Of a stretch of 64,000 nt of DNA, positions 1 to 8,898 are shown piece by piece. This DNA is from Thermospira aquatica (GTDB lineage Bacteria > Spirochaetota > Brevinematia > Brevinematales > Thermospiraceae), in the NCBI RefSeq assembly GCF_023525255.1, contig NZ_CP073355.1, positions 1,302,001 to 1,366,000 on the forward strand. Direction: 5' to 3'. Numbering within the stretch: the stretch's first letter is position 1; each line of letters begins with the position of its first letter. Both the position numbers and the translations under genes were made by a program. The notes beneath the pieces were generated by a model. It was given only the letters and a program-made list of their open reading frames with translations, was not told the DNA's origin and made no database searches.

Positions 1-1821
1 TCAACGCGTCTTATCCTCAGTCAGGGGACAGCCTTTCAGGGCAAGATTATTCGCGCTTTTGGAGAGTTTGTGGTTGGGGGGAATTACTGGATTGGTATTA
101 CCATATTTGTTGTGCTTCTTGCTATCCAGTTTCTTGTGATTACCAAGGGTGCGAGTCGCGTGTCAGAGGTGGCTGCCAGGTTTACCCTGGATGCTATGCC
201 AGCAAAACAGCTTTCTATCGACAGCGATCTCAATGCGGGTTTGATTACAGAAGAGGAAGCACGGAAACGTCGTGAAGAGGTACGTCAGGAAGCGGATTTC
301 TACGGGGCTATGGACGGTTCTTCCAAGTTTGTTTCAGGAAATGTGAAGGTGGCGCTGGTGATTACCCTTGTGGATATTATCATGGGTTTGGTGATAGGAA
401 CAATTGTTCGTGGTGAAGACCTTGCAACGGCTGCTGCCACCTATACGCTTTTGACAATTGGTGATGGTTTGGTTTCCCAGATACCGGCTCTGCTTATTTC
501 CACGGCAACAGGTATCATTGTTACCCGATCGGCTTCTCAGGAACGATTTGGTAAGAATGTGGTAAAACAGATTGCCTCGACGTCTTCAAGTCTGTATATC
601 ACCGGTGGTGTACTTGGCGTGATGGCGTTTCTTCCCGGTTTTCCTACCTTGATCATGCTTTTGTTAGGGGGAGGACTGGCAGCCCTTGGATACACTCTCC
701 AATCGGCTCAGGTACAACAAGAGGTGAAAAAACAACAGGAAACCAAGGCTAAACAGACCGCCGAACAGACGACAACCGTTGAGGATATTGTCAAGGTTGA
801 TCCGATGAACCTTGAGATAGGGTACAATTTGATTCCATTGGTAGATAAGCAGCAGGGAGGCGATCTCCTTGATCGTATTCGGATGATTCGTAAGCGTATA
901 GGGCTTGATCTGGGTGTCCTTGTTCCCCCCATTCGCATCGTGGACAATGTGGCTCTTGATGCCTCGGAATACGTGATCAAGATTCGCGGGATTGATATAG
1001 CACGGGGCAAAGTCTATCCCAACAAGTTTCTTGCTATGAATGCTCGTCTGGATCTGGATGCTATCGATGGTATTACGGTGAAAGAACCAGCTTTTGGTCT
1101 GCCGGCAAAATGGATATCTTCCGAAGAAAGGGTCAAAGCGGAATCTATGGGATTTTCAGTATATGATGCCCCTGCTGTTATTGCTACCCACCTGACCGAG
1201 GTGATCAAGCGCAATGCAGCCTCCCTCTTAACACGTCAGGATACCCAGGCGATGCTTGATGCTATTCGCAAGGAATATCCCGTCGTGGTGGATGAGGTGC
1301 TCAAGCATATGAGTATCGGAGATATTCAGAAGGTACTGCAGGGGCTTCTCCGTGAGGGTGTCCGTATTCGCAATATGGTGACAATTCTTGAGACACTTTC
1401 GGACTATGGGGCTGCAACCAAGAATATTGACACGCTTGTTGAATACGTGCGTCAAGCGCTGGCGAAACAGATTGTTACGAACTATGTTGACGAAAAGAAC
1501 ACCATCAAGGCTGTGATGCTTGATCCTGAACTTGAAGAGATCTTACAGGATTCTATCTACGAACAGCAAAATGCCTCCTACGCTAACCTGGATCCCGAGA
1601 TTATGAATCATTTTGTTCAGGAGGCATCTCAGATTATCGACAATGCCCTGCAGAATGGCTATACGCCGGTTATTCTCTGTTCTCAGAAGGTTCGTCGTCT
1701 TGTTCGTGAGATGATTGAGAGAATATTTCCCTCTGTGGGAGTGCTTTCGTATTCGGAGATTCCTGTCGATGTTTCTGTGGATCAGATAGGGATGATCAGT
1801 CTACCAAGGGTAGCCTCATGA
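1..1821 (+). CDS. flhA: Flagellar type III export apparatus protein FlhA (5' end outside window)
   Basis: FlhA is the large export-gate protein of the flagellar secretion system, in the inner membrane. The reading frame is open from base 1, so the gene starts upstream. The visible part opens inside the membrane domain with the conserved FGEFVVGGNYW and FLVITKGASRVSEVAARF stretches, then the FHIPEP-family loop (TLDAMPAKQLSID, EADFYGAMDGSSKF). Further membrane segments follow at about residues 120-165 and 195-240 of the visible part, and then the long cytoplasmic domain that docks export chaperones. The gene ends at TGA 1819-1821, 54 bp before flhF, which fits the flhA-flhF-flhG order of spirochaetes. 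Family assignment is very secure. Confidence 0.97.
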   Translation, partial: STRLILSQGTAFQGKIIRAFGEFVVGGNYWIGITIFVVLLAIQFLVITKGASRVSEVAARFTLDAMPAKQLSIDSDLNAGLITEEEARKRREEVRQEADFYGAMDGSSKFVSGNVKVALVITLVDIIMGLVIGTIVRGEDLATAAATYTLLTIGDGLVSQIPALLISTATGIIVTRSASQERFGKNVVKQIASTSSSLYITGGVLGVMAFLPGFPTLIMLLLGGGLAALGYTLQSAQVQQEVKKQQETKAKQTAEQTTTVEDIVKVDPMNLEIGYNLIPLVDKQQGGDLLDRIRMIRKRIGLDLGVLVPPIRIVDNVALDASEYVIKIRGIDIARGKVYPNKFLAMNARLDLDAIDGITVKEPAFGLPAKWISSEERVKAESMGFSVYDAPAVIATHLTEVIKRNAASLLTRQDTQAMLDAIRKEYPVVVDEVLKHMSIGDIQKVLQGLLREGVRIRNMVTILETLSDYGAATKNIDTLVEYVRQALAKQIVTNYVDEKNTIKAVMLDPELEEILQDSIYEQQNASYANLDPEIMNHFVQEASQIIDNALQNGYTPVILCSQKVRRLVREMIERIFPSVGVLSYSEIPVDVSVDQIGMISLPRVAS

Positions 1822-1875
1822 GTTGCGTAAATAACGAAAATATGATATAATAGAGAGAGTGAGAAGGGAGGATAT

Positions 1876-3201
1876 ATGGAGTACCGTAGTTATGAAGGTC
1901 GAACGCGCAAAGAAGCTATTGATCGTATGTTTGATGAAGCCATCAGGGAGAATCGCCTCAATGAAACGCAGCTTTTACGTGTGACAAGTCGGGAGGTTCG
2001 TCGGTGGTTTGGCCTCAAAAAGGATACGGTTTGGGTTGCTGTTGCCTCTATACAGAATAGAGCTCTCCGCAAAGGAATGAAAACATGTTCCGCGGATACC
2101 CTGGCAGCGGTTAAAACAATGGCCAGCGAACAACCTTCTCCTTCTAGATTGGGAACAACAAACACCCATATCAAAGAACAAGCTCTCCAGGTTATTGCAG
2201 AAAAGTCTGCAGTTGTCCTGCAGAATGCCTCCGAAACAACCTCTGCTTCTTTAGCTGGTGGTGAACTTCTCACCAAGGTGAATCAGCTTGAAATGGAGAT
2301 ATCCTCTCTTCAGAGTTTTATAAAAAAGGAACTCAGCTCTTTGAGAGAGGGTTTGGTGAATCATCATATGAGCGAGGAATATGAGAAGGAAAGTGAGATT
2401 GTTCGTGATGCCGAAATAGCCAAGAACAACCTCATGTGGTTGGAGGAATTTCTTAGAGAAAGAGATTTTGACACCGTGGTGATACATGATATTGTTGAAC
2501 ACATTAAAAATCTCAAGAGTGATGTTCTTTTGGATAAAAATCAAATTCTTTTTGAGGCGAAGAGTTTTCTTCTCTCCCATCTGAAAAAACAGGAGATCTC
2601 TCTTGATAATTACAGTTTTGGCAATAATATCCTGTTTGTAGGACCTACAGGCGTGGGTAAAACAGTGACGCTGGTCAAACTTGCGGCACATCTTGCTGCT
2701 ATGAGACAGAAAAAGATGCGATTTATCTCGATTGACAGGTACAAGGTTGGGGCTGACCCTCAGCTTGCCAAATATGCCGAGATTCTCAAAGCACCTTTCT
2801 ATGAGATCAAAACCAAAGATCAATTTTTTGAGCTTATGCATCAAAAACACGATTATTACTATACCTTTATCGATACGGCAGGGAAAAGCCCACGGGATAC
2901 GATCACCTTTCAGGAACTTGCTGATTGGCTGAAACAATGCAATGTGCCTTTTGATATTCATCTGGTAGTTTCTTCAACGACGAAACCCAGGGATCTGGCT
3001 TTTACGGTAGAGAGCTATTCGGTTTTGAGTTTTCATCATGTGCTTGCAACCAAACTGGATGAAACGCTTTACTATGGTTCGCTTTTGTCCATGTTGTATC
3101 GCTGTCAACTTCCACTTTCGTTTATCACGAATGGTCAGGAAGTGCCAAAGGATTTTGAGATAGCGAATCTCGAAAGTCTTGTGAATGATGCTTTAAAATA
3201 A
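1876..3201 (+). CDS. flhF: Flagellar biosynthesis SRP-like GTPase FlhF
   Basis: FlhF is an SRP-type GTPase that helps position and number flagella at the cell pole. The C-terminal GTPase (NG) part carries the P-loop GPTGVGKT at about residue 256, a DRYKVGA motif, DTAGKSP at about 333 and TKLDE near residue 392. The N-terminal 150 residues are variable and basic, as is normal for FlhF. The length of 441 residues is typical. The ATG at 1876 follows GGGAGG. The gene lies between flhA and flhG and ends 18 bp before flhG, so the three are probably co-transcribed. Confidence 0.95.
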   Translation: MEYRSYEGRTRKEAIDRMFDEAIRENRLNETQLLRVTSREVRRWFGLKKDTVWVAVASIQNRALRKGMKTCSADTLAAVKTMASEQPSPSRLGTTNTHIKEQALQVIAEKSAVVLQNASETTSASLAGGELLTKVNQLEMEISSLQSFIKKELSSLREGLVNHHMSEEYEKESEIVRDAEIAKNNLMWLEEFLRERDFDTVVIHDIVEHIKNLKSDVLLDKNQILFEAKSFLLSHLKKQEISLDNYSFGNNILFVGPTGVGKTVTLVKLAAHLAAMRQKKMRFISIDRYKVGADPQLAKYAEILKAPFYEIKTKDQFFELMHQKHDYYYTFIDTAGKSPRDTITFQELADWLKQCNVPFDIHLVVSSTTKPRDLAFTVESYSVLSFHHVLATKLDETLYYGSLLSMLYRCQLPLSFITNGQEVPKDFEIANLESLVNDALK

Positions 3202-3219
3202 GGGTAAAAGAGGTAAGGT

Positions 3220-4110
3220 ATGTCAATGACGGAAAAGGGAATTCTAGGGCCGGATCAAGCCGAAGGCTTGCGAAGGATGATGGGGAGTTTTGCCAATCAT
3301 GATACAAAAATCATTGCGATTACTTCCGGAAAGGGGGGGGTAGGAAAGAGTAGTATATCCTTGAATCTTGGTATTCATCTTGCCCGGATGAAAGAATCGC
3401 CCCAAAAAGTTATTGTTATGGACGCTGATCTGGGGCTGGCCAATATCAACGTGCTTATGGGTATTATCCCCAAGTACAATCTCATGCATGTTATCAAGGG
3501 ACAGAAAAAGATCTCTGAGATCATCTACAAAACGGAGTATAATCTGGACATCATCGCGGGAGCCAATGGGTTTTCTCAGCTGGCAAACCTCAAGGATGAA
3601 GAGAAACAAAACCTGATCCAGGCTATTCGCGAGATTAGCTATGCTGACTATATTATTATTGACACTTCGGCTGGTATTTCGAGCAATGTGATTAGCTTTT
3701 TGCTTGCTGCACATGAGATTATTGTTGTGGCAACCCCTGAACCGACATCGATTACCGATGCTTACGGGGTGATTAAGGCTATTGTTGCCGAAACCGATAA
3801 CGCGAATATTAAGCTGTTGATGAACCGTGTCTCTTCTCCGGCGGAGGCTAACAAGGTTTCTCAGCGAATTATCCAGATTTGCGGACAGTTTCTCAATATC
3901 AAAGTTGAAAATCTTGGGTTTGTGTTTGAGGATCCAGTGGTGGCTGCTGCGGTCAAGAAGCAGATTCCTTTTGCATTTCTTGCACCCAATGCACCGGTAA
4001 ACCTCTGTCTCAACCATATTGCGAAGCGACTCTTGAATATCCAGGTAGCGGATGAGGATAAGGGATGGTTTAAGTTTCTCAATGCCTTCTTTAAACGTAT
4101 GCCAGCCTGA
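3220..4110 (+). CDS. flhG: MinD-like flagellar number regulator FlhG (FleN/YlxH)
   Basis: FlhG is a ParA/MinD-family ATPase that works with FlhF, stimulating its GTPase activity and limiting the number of flagella. The deviant Walker A motif GKGGVGKS lies near residue 37, followed by the MDADLGLANINVLMG segment and IIIDTSAG. An extension of about 25 residues precedes the ATPase core, matching the FlhG N-terminus that activates FlhF. Length is 296 residues. The gene is downstream of flhF and 14 bp upstream of rlmB. Confidence 0.94.
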   Translation: MSMTEKGILGPDQAEGLRRMMGSFANHDTKIIAITSGKGGVGKSSISLNLGIHLARMKESPQKVIVMDADLGLANINVLMGIIPKYNLMHVIKGQKKISEIIYKTEYNLDIIAGANGFSQLANLKDEEKQNLIQAIREISYADYIIIDTSAGISSNVISFLLAAHEIIVVATPEPTSITDAYGVIKAIVAETDNANIKLLMNRVSSPAEANKVSQRIIQICGQFLNIKVENLGFVFEDPVVAAAVKKQIPFAFLAPNAPVNLCLNHIAKRLLNIQVADEDKGWFKFLNAFFKRMPA

Positions 4111-4124
4111 CATGAGGGGACAAC

Positions 4125-4853
4125 GTGTTTGTCTATGGTAGAAACTCTGTCGAAGAAGCCCTCAAGGATGAGATTCCTATCAAACGAGTTGTCATAGAAA
4201 AAGGGAAATCAAACAGATTCCTTTCTCAGATACAGCGAGCGAAAGCAAAAGATGTTCTGGTTGAATATGCGTCGGAATATGAGCTTGTGAAGCTTGCAGG
4301 GACACAAAAACATCAGGGAATTATCGCGGAGATCTCTCTCCCCCCCACCGTATATGAGAAAGAAGAGGATTTTACAGACTGGGAAAAACTTCAGTATGTC
4401 TTGATGCTTGATGGGCTGACAGATACGGGAAATGTTGGGGCTATCATCCGATCGGCGCTTCTTCTGGGGGTGGATGTGGTGGTGCTTCCCGAGGATCATA
4501 GTGCTCGTATTACCTCTCAGGTGATCAGGGCTTCGGCTGGAGCTATTTATAAGCAACCTGTTTTGTATGTCAGGAATATTGTTCGTACCACGGAAAAACT
4601 GAAATCTCTGGGGTTTACCGTCTATGGTCTGGATATGTTTGGTGAGGGAACCCTCGGAGAGGTGACTCTTCAAAAACCTTTGTGTATTGTGGTTGGATCA
4701 GAAGACAAGGGTATGCGACGGATGATGCGAAAAAGCTGTGATCAGATGATTCGTATTCCTACCACGGGTAAGCTGGATAGTTTGAATGCATCGGTGGCTG
4801 TTGCTATTTGTCTGTGGGAGGTCTATAAAACCCAAACGGGAGGCAGATCATGA
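4125..4853 (+). CDS. rlmB: TrmH/RlmB-family 23S rRNA 2'-O-ribose methyltransferase
   Basis: This is a SPOUT-fold, SAM-dependent RNA methyltransferase, most like RlmB, which methylates G2251 of 23S rRNA. The N-terminal substrate-binding domain begins FVYGRNSVEEAL. The catalytic domain has motif 1 (TDTGNVGAIIRSA), motif 2 (VVGSEDKGMRR) and motif 3 (LDSLNASVAVAI), and these motifs form the trefoil knot. The start is GTG at 4125, just after a GAGGGG ribosome site. The length of 242 residues is standard. It overlaps mltG by 4 bp (ATGA), so translation is likely coupled. Other TrmH-family specificities cannot be excluded from sequence alone. Confidence 0.88.
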   Translation: MFVYGRNSVEEALKDEIPIKRVVIEKGKSNRFLSQIQRAKAKDVLVEYASEYELVKLAGTQKHQGIIAEISLPPTVYEKEEDFTDWEKLQYVLMLDGLTDTGNVGAIIRSALLLGVDVVVLPEDHSARITSQVIRASAGAIYKQPVLYVRNIVRTTEKLKSLGFTVYGLDMFGEGTLGEVTLQKPLCIVVGSEDKGMRRMMRKSCDQMIRIPTTGKLDSLNASVAVAICLWEVYKTQTGGRS

Positions 4854-5845
4854 AAAGACGTGTTTTTTTTGTTTTTCTTGTTGCTATCATTGGATGGGGG
4901 CTTTCCAGTTGTGCAAGGGATATTACCCTTAATCGTGAGACGGTTCTTTTTGAGATTCAAAAGGGGGATACTCTTAATCGTATCGCAAAACGTCTCGCAG
5001 ACAATAGAATCATACGGGATCCTGTTCGTTTTAAAGTGAGGGCAAAAATCCAGGGGTATGATAAAAAACTCCAGGTAGGGACGTATCAGATTCTTCCGGG
5101 TGAAAATCTCGATGATCTTATCAAAAAGATGGGGACAGGGCAGGTCTACGCGCGGAGGATGACGATCCTTGAGGGGTGGAATATCTACGATATAGCTTCG
5201 TATCTTGTGCGACAGAACTTCATCAGTAATGAAAAAGAATTTTTCAAAGCCTGTGAGAGAATTGATCTCGTCGAGGAGCTTGGGGTCAAGGGGATAAAAA
5301 ATCTGGAGGGTTTTCTTTTTCCTGATACGTATAGTGTGCCTCTGGGGTTAACTGCAGAGGATATAGTGGTTCTCATGGTGAAACAGTTTAAACGTGTGGT
5401 GACACCGGAGATGAGGCAGGCTCTTATTGCTCATGGGCTGAGTTTTTATCAGGCGTTGACACTGGCAAGTATTGTGGAGAAAGAAACAAGTGTGGAGTAT
5501 GAGAAGCCTATCGTAGCAGGGGTGTTTTATAACCGGTTGCGGGTGCGGATGAAACTCCAGACAGACCCTACGCTTATCTATATCCGTCAAATGGAAGGAA
5601 ACTGGGATGGAAATATCCGTAAAAGAGATTTTACCAATACTTCCCCTTACAATACCTATAGGTACTATGGTCTTCCCCCTGGACCGATTGCCAATCCCGG
5701 GAAATCTGCCTTGTTGGCTGTCGCGTATCCTGCTCAGACAGAATACCTCTACTTTGTGGCGAAAAATGACGGGACACATTATTTTTCTTCGACACTTCAG
5801 GAGCATAATCGGGCTGTTCAATTGTATCAGTTGCGTCGAAAGTAA
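4850..5845 (+). CDS. mltG: Endolytic murein transglycosylase MltG, predicted lipoprotein
   Basis: YceG/MltG-family enzyme that cleaves nascent peptidoglycan strands. A LysM-like domain is followed by the YceG domain, with NLEGFLFPDTY, the catalytic glutamate in IVEKET at about residue 210, VFYNRLRVRMKLQTDPT and YNTYRYYGLPPGPIANPG. The N-terminus is a signal peptide ending in a lipobox (LSSC, cysteine near residue 21). Many MltG proteins instead keep a single membrane helix, so lipid anchoring is unusual. The ATG overlaps the rlmB stop codon. Function is well supported; anchoring is inferred from the lipobox. Confidence 0.93.
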   Translation: MKRRVFFVFLVAIIGWGLSSCARDITLNRETVLFEIQKGDTLNRIAKRLADNRIIRDPVRFKVRAKIQGYDKKLQVGTYQILPGENLDDLIKKMGTGQVYARRMTILEGWNIYDIASYLVRQNFISNEKEFFKACERIDLVEELGVKGIKNLEGFLFPDTYSVPLGLTAEDIVVLMVKQFKRVVTPEMRQALIAHGLSFYQALTLASIVEKETSVEYEKPIVAGVFYNRLRVRMKLQTDPTLIYIRQMEGNWDGNIRKRDFTNTSPYNTYRYYGLPPGPIANPGKSALLAVAYPAQTEYLYFVAKNDGTHYFSSTLQEHNRAVQLYQLRRK

Positions 5846-5926
5846 AAACGATGGTCTGTGAGGGTGAAACACTGGTCTTTTTATGAGGCTTTTTTGAGGG
5901 AAAGAGGATAGCAAGAGGAGCAAACA

Positions 5927-6730
5927 ATGAAAGCGGAAAATGTTTTTCGGGTTATGGCATTGGGAGATATTGTCGGGGATGCCGGGCGGAAGCTTCTTCA
6001 GACAAAACTTATCCATCTTCAGCGCAAGTATCTACCAGATCTGGTGGTTGTGAATGGGGAAAATGCAGCTCATGGATTTGGCATCACCAAAAAAATTGCG
6101 GAGGAGTTTCTTAACTGGGGGATAGATGTTATCACCTCGGGGAATCATATCTGGCAGAAAAAGGAGATTTTTGATTTTATTGAAGAAATGCCTCAGCTTA
6201 TCCGGCCGCTCAACTATCCTCCGGGAACACCTGGCAATGGTTTTTATCGTCTGCAAAAAAAGGATATGGATGTTGTGGTGGTCAACATCATGGGGCGTAT
6301 TTATATGGAGCCTATTGATTGTCCTTTTCGGGCGATGGATGAGCTTTTGAAGCAGTTGGAGGGGGAAAATGTACTGGTGCTTGTGGATTTTCATGCTGAA
6401 GCTACCAGCGAGAAACAGTTGATGGGGTGGTATCTCGATGGGCGTGTTCATGCGCTTTGGGGAACCCATACGCATATTCCTACGGCAGATGAGCGCATTC
6501 TGCCAAAAAAGACAGCATATATTACGGACATTGGTATGTGTGGGGCGGTGTATTCGGTTATCGGGATGAATGTTTCAGAGTCCCAGCGGCGGGTGATTCA
6601 ACATCTCCCTGTGCGTTTTTCTCCTGCTACCGAGGGGGAACTTGAGCTTCAAGGGATTTTGATAGATTTTGACAAAAAAAGCAAGAAGCCTCTGTTGATC
6701 CAGCGCATTGTAGAGAGGATGGAGGGGTAA
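5927..6730 (+). CDS. YmdB-type metallophosphoesterase (TIGR00282 family)
   Basis: Calcineurin-like dinuclear-metal phosphoesterase of the YmdB family, whose characterised members hydrolyse 2',3'-cyclic nucleotides. Family signatures are MALGDIVGDAGRK at the start, VVNGENAAHGFGIT, ITSGNHIWQKKE, FHAEATSEKQ and WGTHTHIPTADERI. These supply the metal-binding Asp, Glu, Asn and His residues. At 267 residues it has the usual length, and no signal peptide is seen, so it should be cytoplasmic. It is the last gene of the plus-strand block and is followed by about 650 bp of repeat-rich non-coding DNA. Confidence 0.92.
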   Translation: MKAENVFRVMALGDIVGDAGRKLLQTKLIHLQRKYLPDLVVVNGENAAHGFGITKKIAEEFLNWGIDVITSGNHIWQKKEIFDFIEEMPQLIRPLNYPPGTPGNGFYRLQKKDMDVVVVNIMGRIYMEPIDCPFRAMDELLKQLEGENVLVLVDFHAEATSEKQLMGWYLDGRVHALWGTHTHIPTADERILPKKTAYITDIGMCGAVYSVIGMNVSESQRRVIQHLPVRFSPATEGELELQGILIDFDKKSKKPLLIQRIVERMEG

Positions 6731-6988
6731 GGGGAATGTGGCAGTATCGCAAGTGATGTTTCGGAGGGAGTATGGTTACTTTTGTGCTTTCGGGGAAAAG
6801 CATAAAGAGAAAAATATTTTCTTACGGGGATGTTTAACTATCCTTTTTCGGTCTCAAAGTAGTATGGGAATAAAATAAGAAGAAAAAATGTGAGAAAAGG
6901 ACGAGTTTTTAAACCGGGAATTACTATCACCAGGAAGAGTTCTCCGTCATAAGTGGATCGGTAAAGAGGGAAGAGTATTTCAAAAATA

Positions 6989-7276
6989 AGCTATTACCGT
7001 ATCACAGTGGAGACCTGGGAGGTGATATGCTGTGATAAGGTGATAGCTATTACCCTGTTTCAGTCTTCAGATTTTTGCTGTGACAAGGGAGTAGCTATTA
7101 CCATTTTGCAGTCTTGAAGGGACTGGCTGCAATAAGGTAATATCTGGGTACTGTGAAAAGGTAATAGCTTTTTCTCGAGATGGAAATAAAGCTCTGGCTG
7201 TGACAAGGTAATAGCAAATAGGCTATTACCCTACTTCAGTTCAGTGTTGATGTTTTCGCTGCGATAAGGTAACAGC
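6989..7276. repeat. Repeat cluster A: about ten copies of a 20-bp motif, partly as inverted pairs
   Basis: The stretch 6731-7377 has no gene. From 6989 it holds copies of a 20-bp motif, consensus ACTGCRAYAAGGKAAKAGCT. Forward copies are at 7030-7048, 7078-7096, 7127-7145, 7150-7169, 7198-7214 and 7258-7276. Reverse copies are at 6989-7008, 7045-7064, 7093-7112 and 7221-7240. Two forward/reverse pairs share their AGCT end (7030-7064 and 7078-7112), giving near-perfect dyads of about 35 bp. The motif matches nothing I know. Nothing recognisable is seen in 6731-6988. Confidence 0.85.
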
Positions 7277-7294
7277 ATCTTTTGGAAATATCCG

Positions 7295-7308
7295 GTTAAA
7301 CGTTTAAC
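7295..7308. repeat. Palindrome GTTAAACGTTTAAC, copy 1
   Basis: A perfect 14-bp palindrome, 18 bp after the last motif of repeat cluster A. The same 14 bases recur in clusters B (25018-25031) and C (40769-40782). The AAACGTTT core resembles operators of LacI-type regulators, but no such regulator is encoded here. Confidence 0.8.
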
Positions 7309-7377
7309 TAAAACCTTTTCTTTTTATTGGTATGAGAAGAGAAAGTATAACAAAGCCAAAACTGTCGAAAACAATTT

Positions 7378-8663
7378 AAAATGTCACACTTTGTGCAAAT
7401 AGAAATGTCACCTTTTAAAATACTGCAACTAAAAAAACGAGAGGTTGCAGATGAGAGAGGTGATAACGATGACACTTAAAGCACAGAAGAGGGCAAAAAT
7501 ACTGGAGATGGTAAAGAACAAGAAAATCAAGCAGAAAGATGCTGCAATAATACTGGGGATTTGCAGAAGGCAACTTATTCGAATTTTTAAAGAATATTTA
7601 TCAAAGGGTGATGAAGCCCTCAATCACAAATTAATAGGCAAACCGGGGAATCACAGAATTAGCAGTGATATCAAAGAGAAAATTATGCAGATAGTACGGA
7701 ATAATTATAAAGGTTTTAAGCCGACATTTATAGCTGAAAAGCTTTATGAGGAACATCATATAAAAATAGGAGCATCAACGCTTCGTTTATGGATGATGGA
7801 AACAGGATTGTGGAAGAAAATAAGAAAAACTGCGAAACACCGTACCAGAAGGCCGAGAAAAGAGCATTTTGGAGAAATGATTCAAATGGACGGCAGCATT
7901 CACGACTGGTTTGGGACAGGCAAAGAAGTCTGTCTGATGAATATGGTGGATGATGCTACAGGCACATCTTACGGTCTTTTCGACACAGGAGAAACGACAC
8001 AAGTAGCGCTGCAATGTTTGTTTGACTGGATAATGAAATACGGTATTCCTTATTCGATCTATTGTGATTATAAAAGCCTGTTCTATACGAAACGGGAAGC
8101 GACCATAGAAGAACAGCTTGCAGGGAAATTGCCTCTAACAAAGTTTGGAGAGGTCTGCCATAGGCTGGGGATAGAAATGATATATGCCCATAGTCCCCAG
8201 GCAAAAGGACGCGTAGAGAGATGGAATGGGATCCATCAGGACAGGTTAATAGCAGAAATGAAACTAAAAACATAAAGGATATTGACAGTGCCAATCGTTT
8301 TTGAAAGAATATTACTGGGAAAAGAATAACCGAAAATTTAGTAAAAAACCTCTGTCGGATGAAGATTTTCATATTGCATTAATGCCTGATCAGGACTTAA
8401 GGAACTATGTTTGTTATACGGCCGAGTGCAAAGTCTATAGAGATTATACAATAAAGTTTTCTAAAAGAATATACCAGATTGAAAAGAAACAACCTATAGC
8501 CATAAAACCCGGGGACAATGTTATCTTAAAAACCTGGCTTGATGGAAGTATACATATTTTTAAGAAAAATATCGAATTGAACTTTTTTGAAATAGATGAT
8601 TATGGTCGTAGAGTTTCGGCATAAAAAAGTGACATTTCTATTTCAATAAAAAGGTGACATTTT
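7378..8663 (+). mobile_element. IS-A: rve-type insertion sequence (ISNCY-like), decayed
   Basis: The element is bounded by inverted ends of about 40 bp that each contain two TGTCAC boxes: AAAATGTCAC at 7378-7387, with a second box near 7408, and GTGACATTTT at 8654-8663, with a second box near 8629. The flanks carry a 5-bp direct repeat AATTT (7373-7377 and 8664-8668), read as the target duplication. It encodes one transposase, now frameshifted. It separates repeat cluster A and its palindrome from the leuA promoter region. Confidence 0.85.
7469..8624 (+). pseudogene. Transposase of IS-A, two frameshifts
   Basis: The transposase has an N-terminal helix-turn-helix (QKDAAIILGICRRQLIRIF) and an rve integrase core: IQMDGSIHDWFG, VDDATGTSYGLF and the PQAKGRVERWNG motif with the last acidic residue. 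The frame stops at 8273 just after an A5 run. One extra A would restore it. It is lost again at a T5 run at 8298-8302, where one extra T restores the C-terminal part (to 8624). Both lesions are single-base losses in homopolymers, so real decay or sequencing error are both possible. The ATG at 7469 follows GAGAGG. Confidence 0.85.
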
Positions 8664-8695
8664 AATTTATTTGACAGAGAAAAAGTTAACAAAAC

Positions 8696-8724
8696 TTGCT
8701 TTTTTCCGATGTTTTGTATATAAT
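8696..8724 (+). promoter_or_regulatory. Promoter for leuA leader
   Basis: TTGCTT (8696-8701), 17-bp spacer, TATAAT (8719-8724). It lies just beyond the right end of IS-A and about 175 bp upstream of leuA. A separate TTGACA at 8671-8676, next to the IS end, has no matching -10. Confidence 0.6.
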
Positions 8725-8749
8725 AAAATCAAAGAAAGGAGTAGATGCA

Positions 8750-8782
8750 ATGGGGCTTTTTGGCATTTTTGCAAGGGCTTAA
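8750..8782 (+). CDS. Possible 10-residue leader peptide upstream of leuA
   Basis: ATG at 8750 follows a good ribosome site (AAAGGAG) and reads MGLFGIFARA before TAA. It sits between a promoter and a GC-rich hairpin upstream of leuA, the arrangement of attenuation leaders. Only one leucine codon is present, so classical leucine-codon attenuation is not obvious. Treat as tentative. Confidence 0.3.
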   Translation: MGLFGIFARA

Positions 8783-8820
8783 AGGTGAGCGCGTTTGGTA
8801 TTTATCTGTATAGTATCCTT

Positions 8821-8835
8821 TGGGCGTTTCGCCCA
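8821..8835 (+). promoter_or_regulatory. Hairpin in the leuA leader, possible attenuator
   Basis: TGGGCG-TTT-CGCCCA forms a six-pair GC-rich hairpin, with a T-rich run (ATATTTTTT) about 10 bases later. It lies between the short leader ORF and leuA. It could be an attenuator, but the T run is displaced, so it is not a textbook terminator. Confidence 0.4.
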
Positions 8836-8898
8836 GCGAGAGATATTTTTTGATAATAAACGAAAAACATCTATATTTTGAAAAAAAGGAGAATAGGT

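Noticed and set aside
8264-8302. Programmed frameshift in the IS-A transposase
   Set aside because: Two separate shifts would be required, each at a plain homopolymer; decay or read error is simpler.
8671-8853. 60-codon ORF after IS-A
   Set aside because: It runs through the leuA promoter and leader, has no ribosome site and no recognisable protein character.
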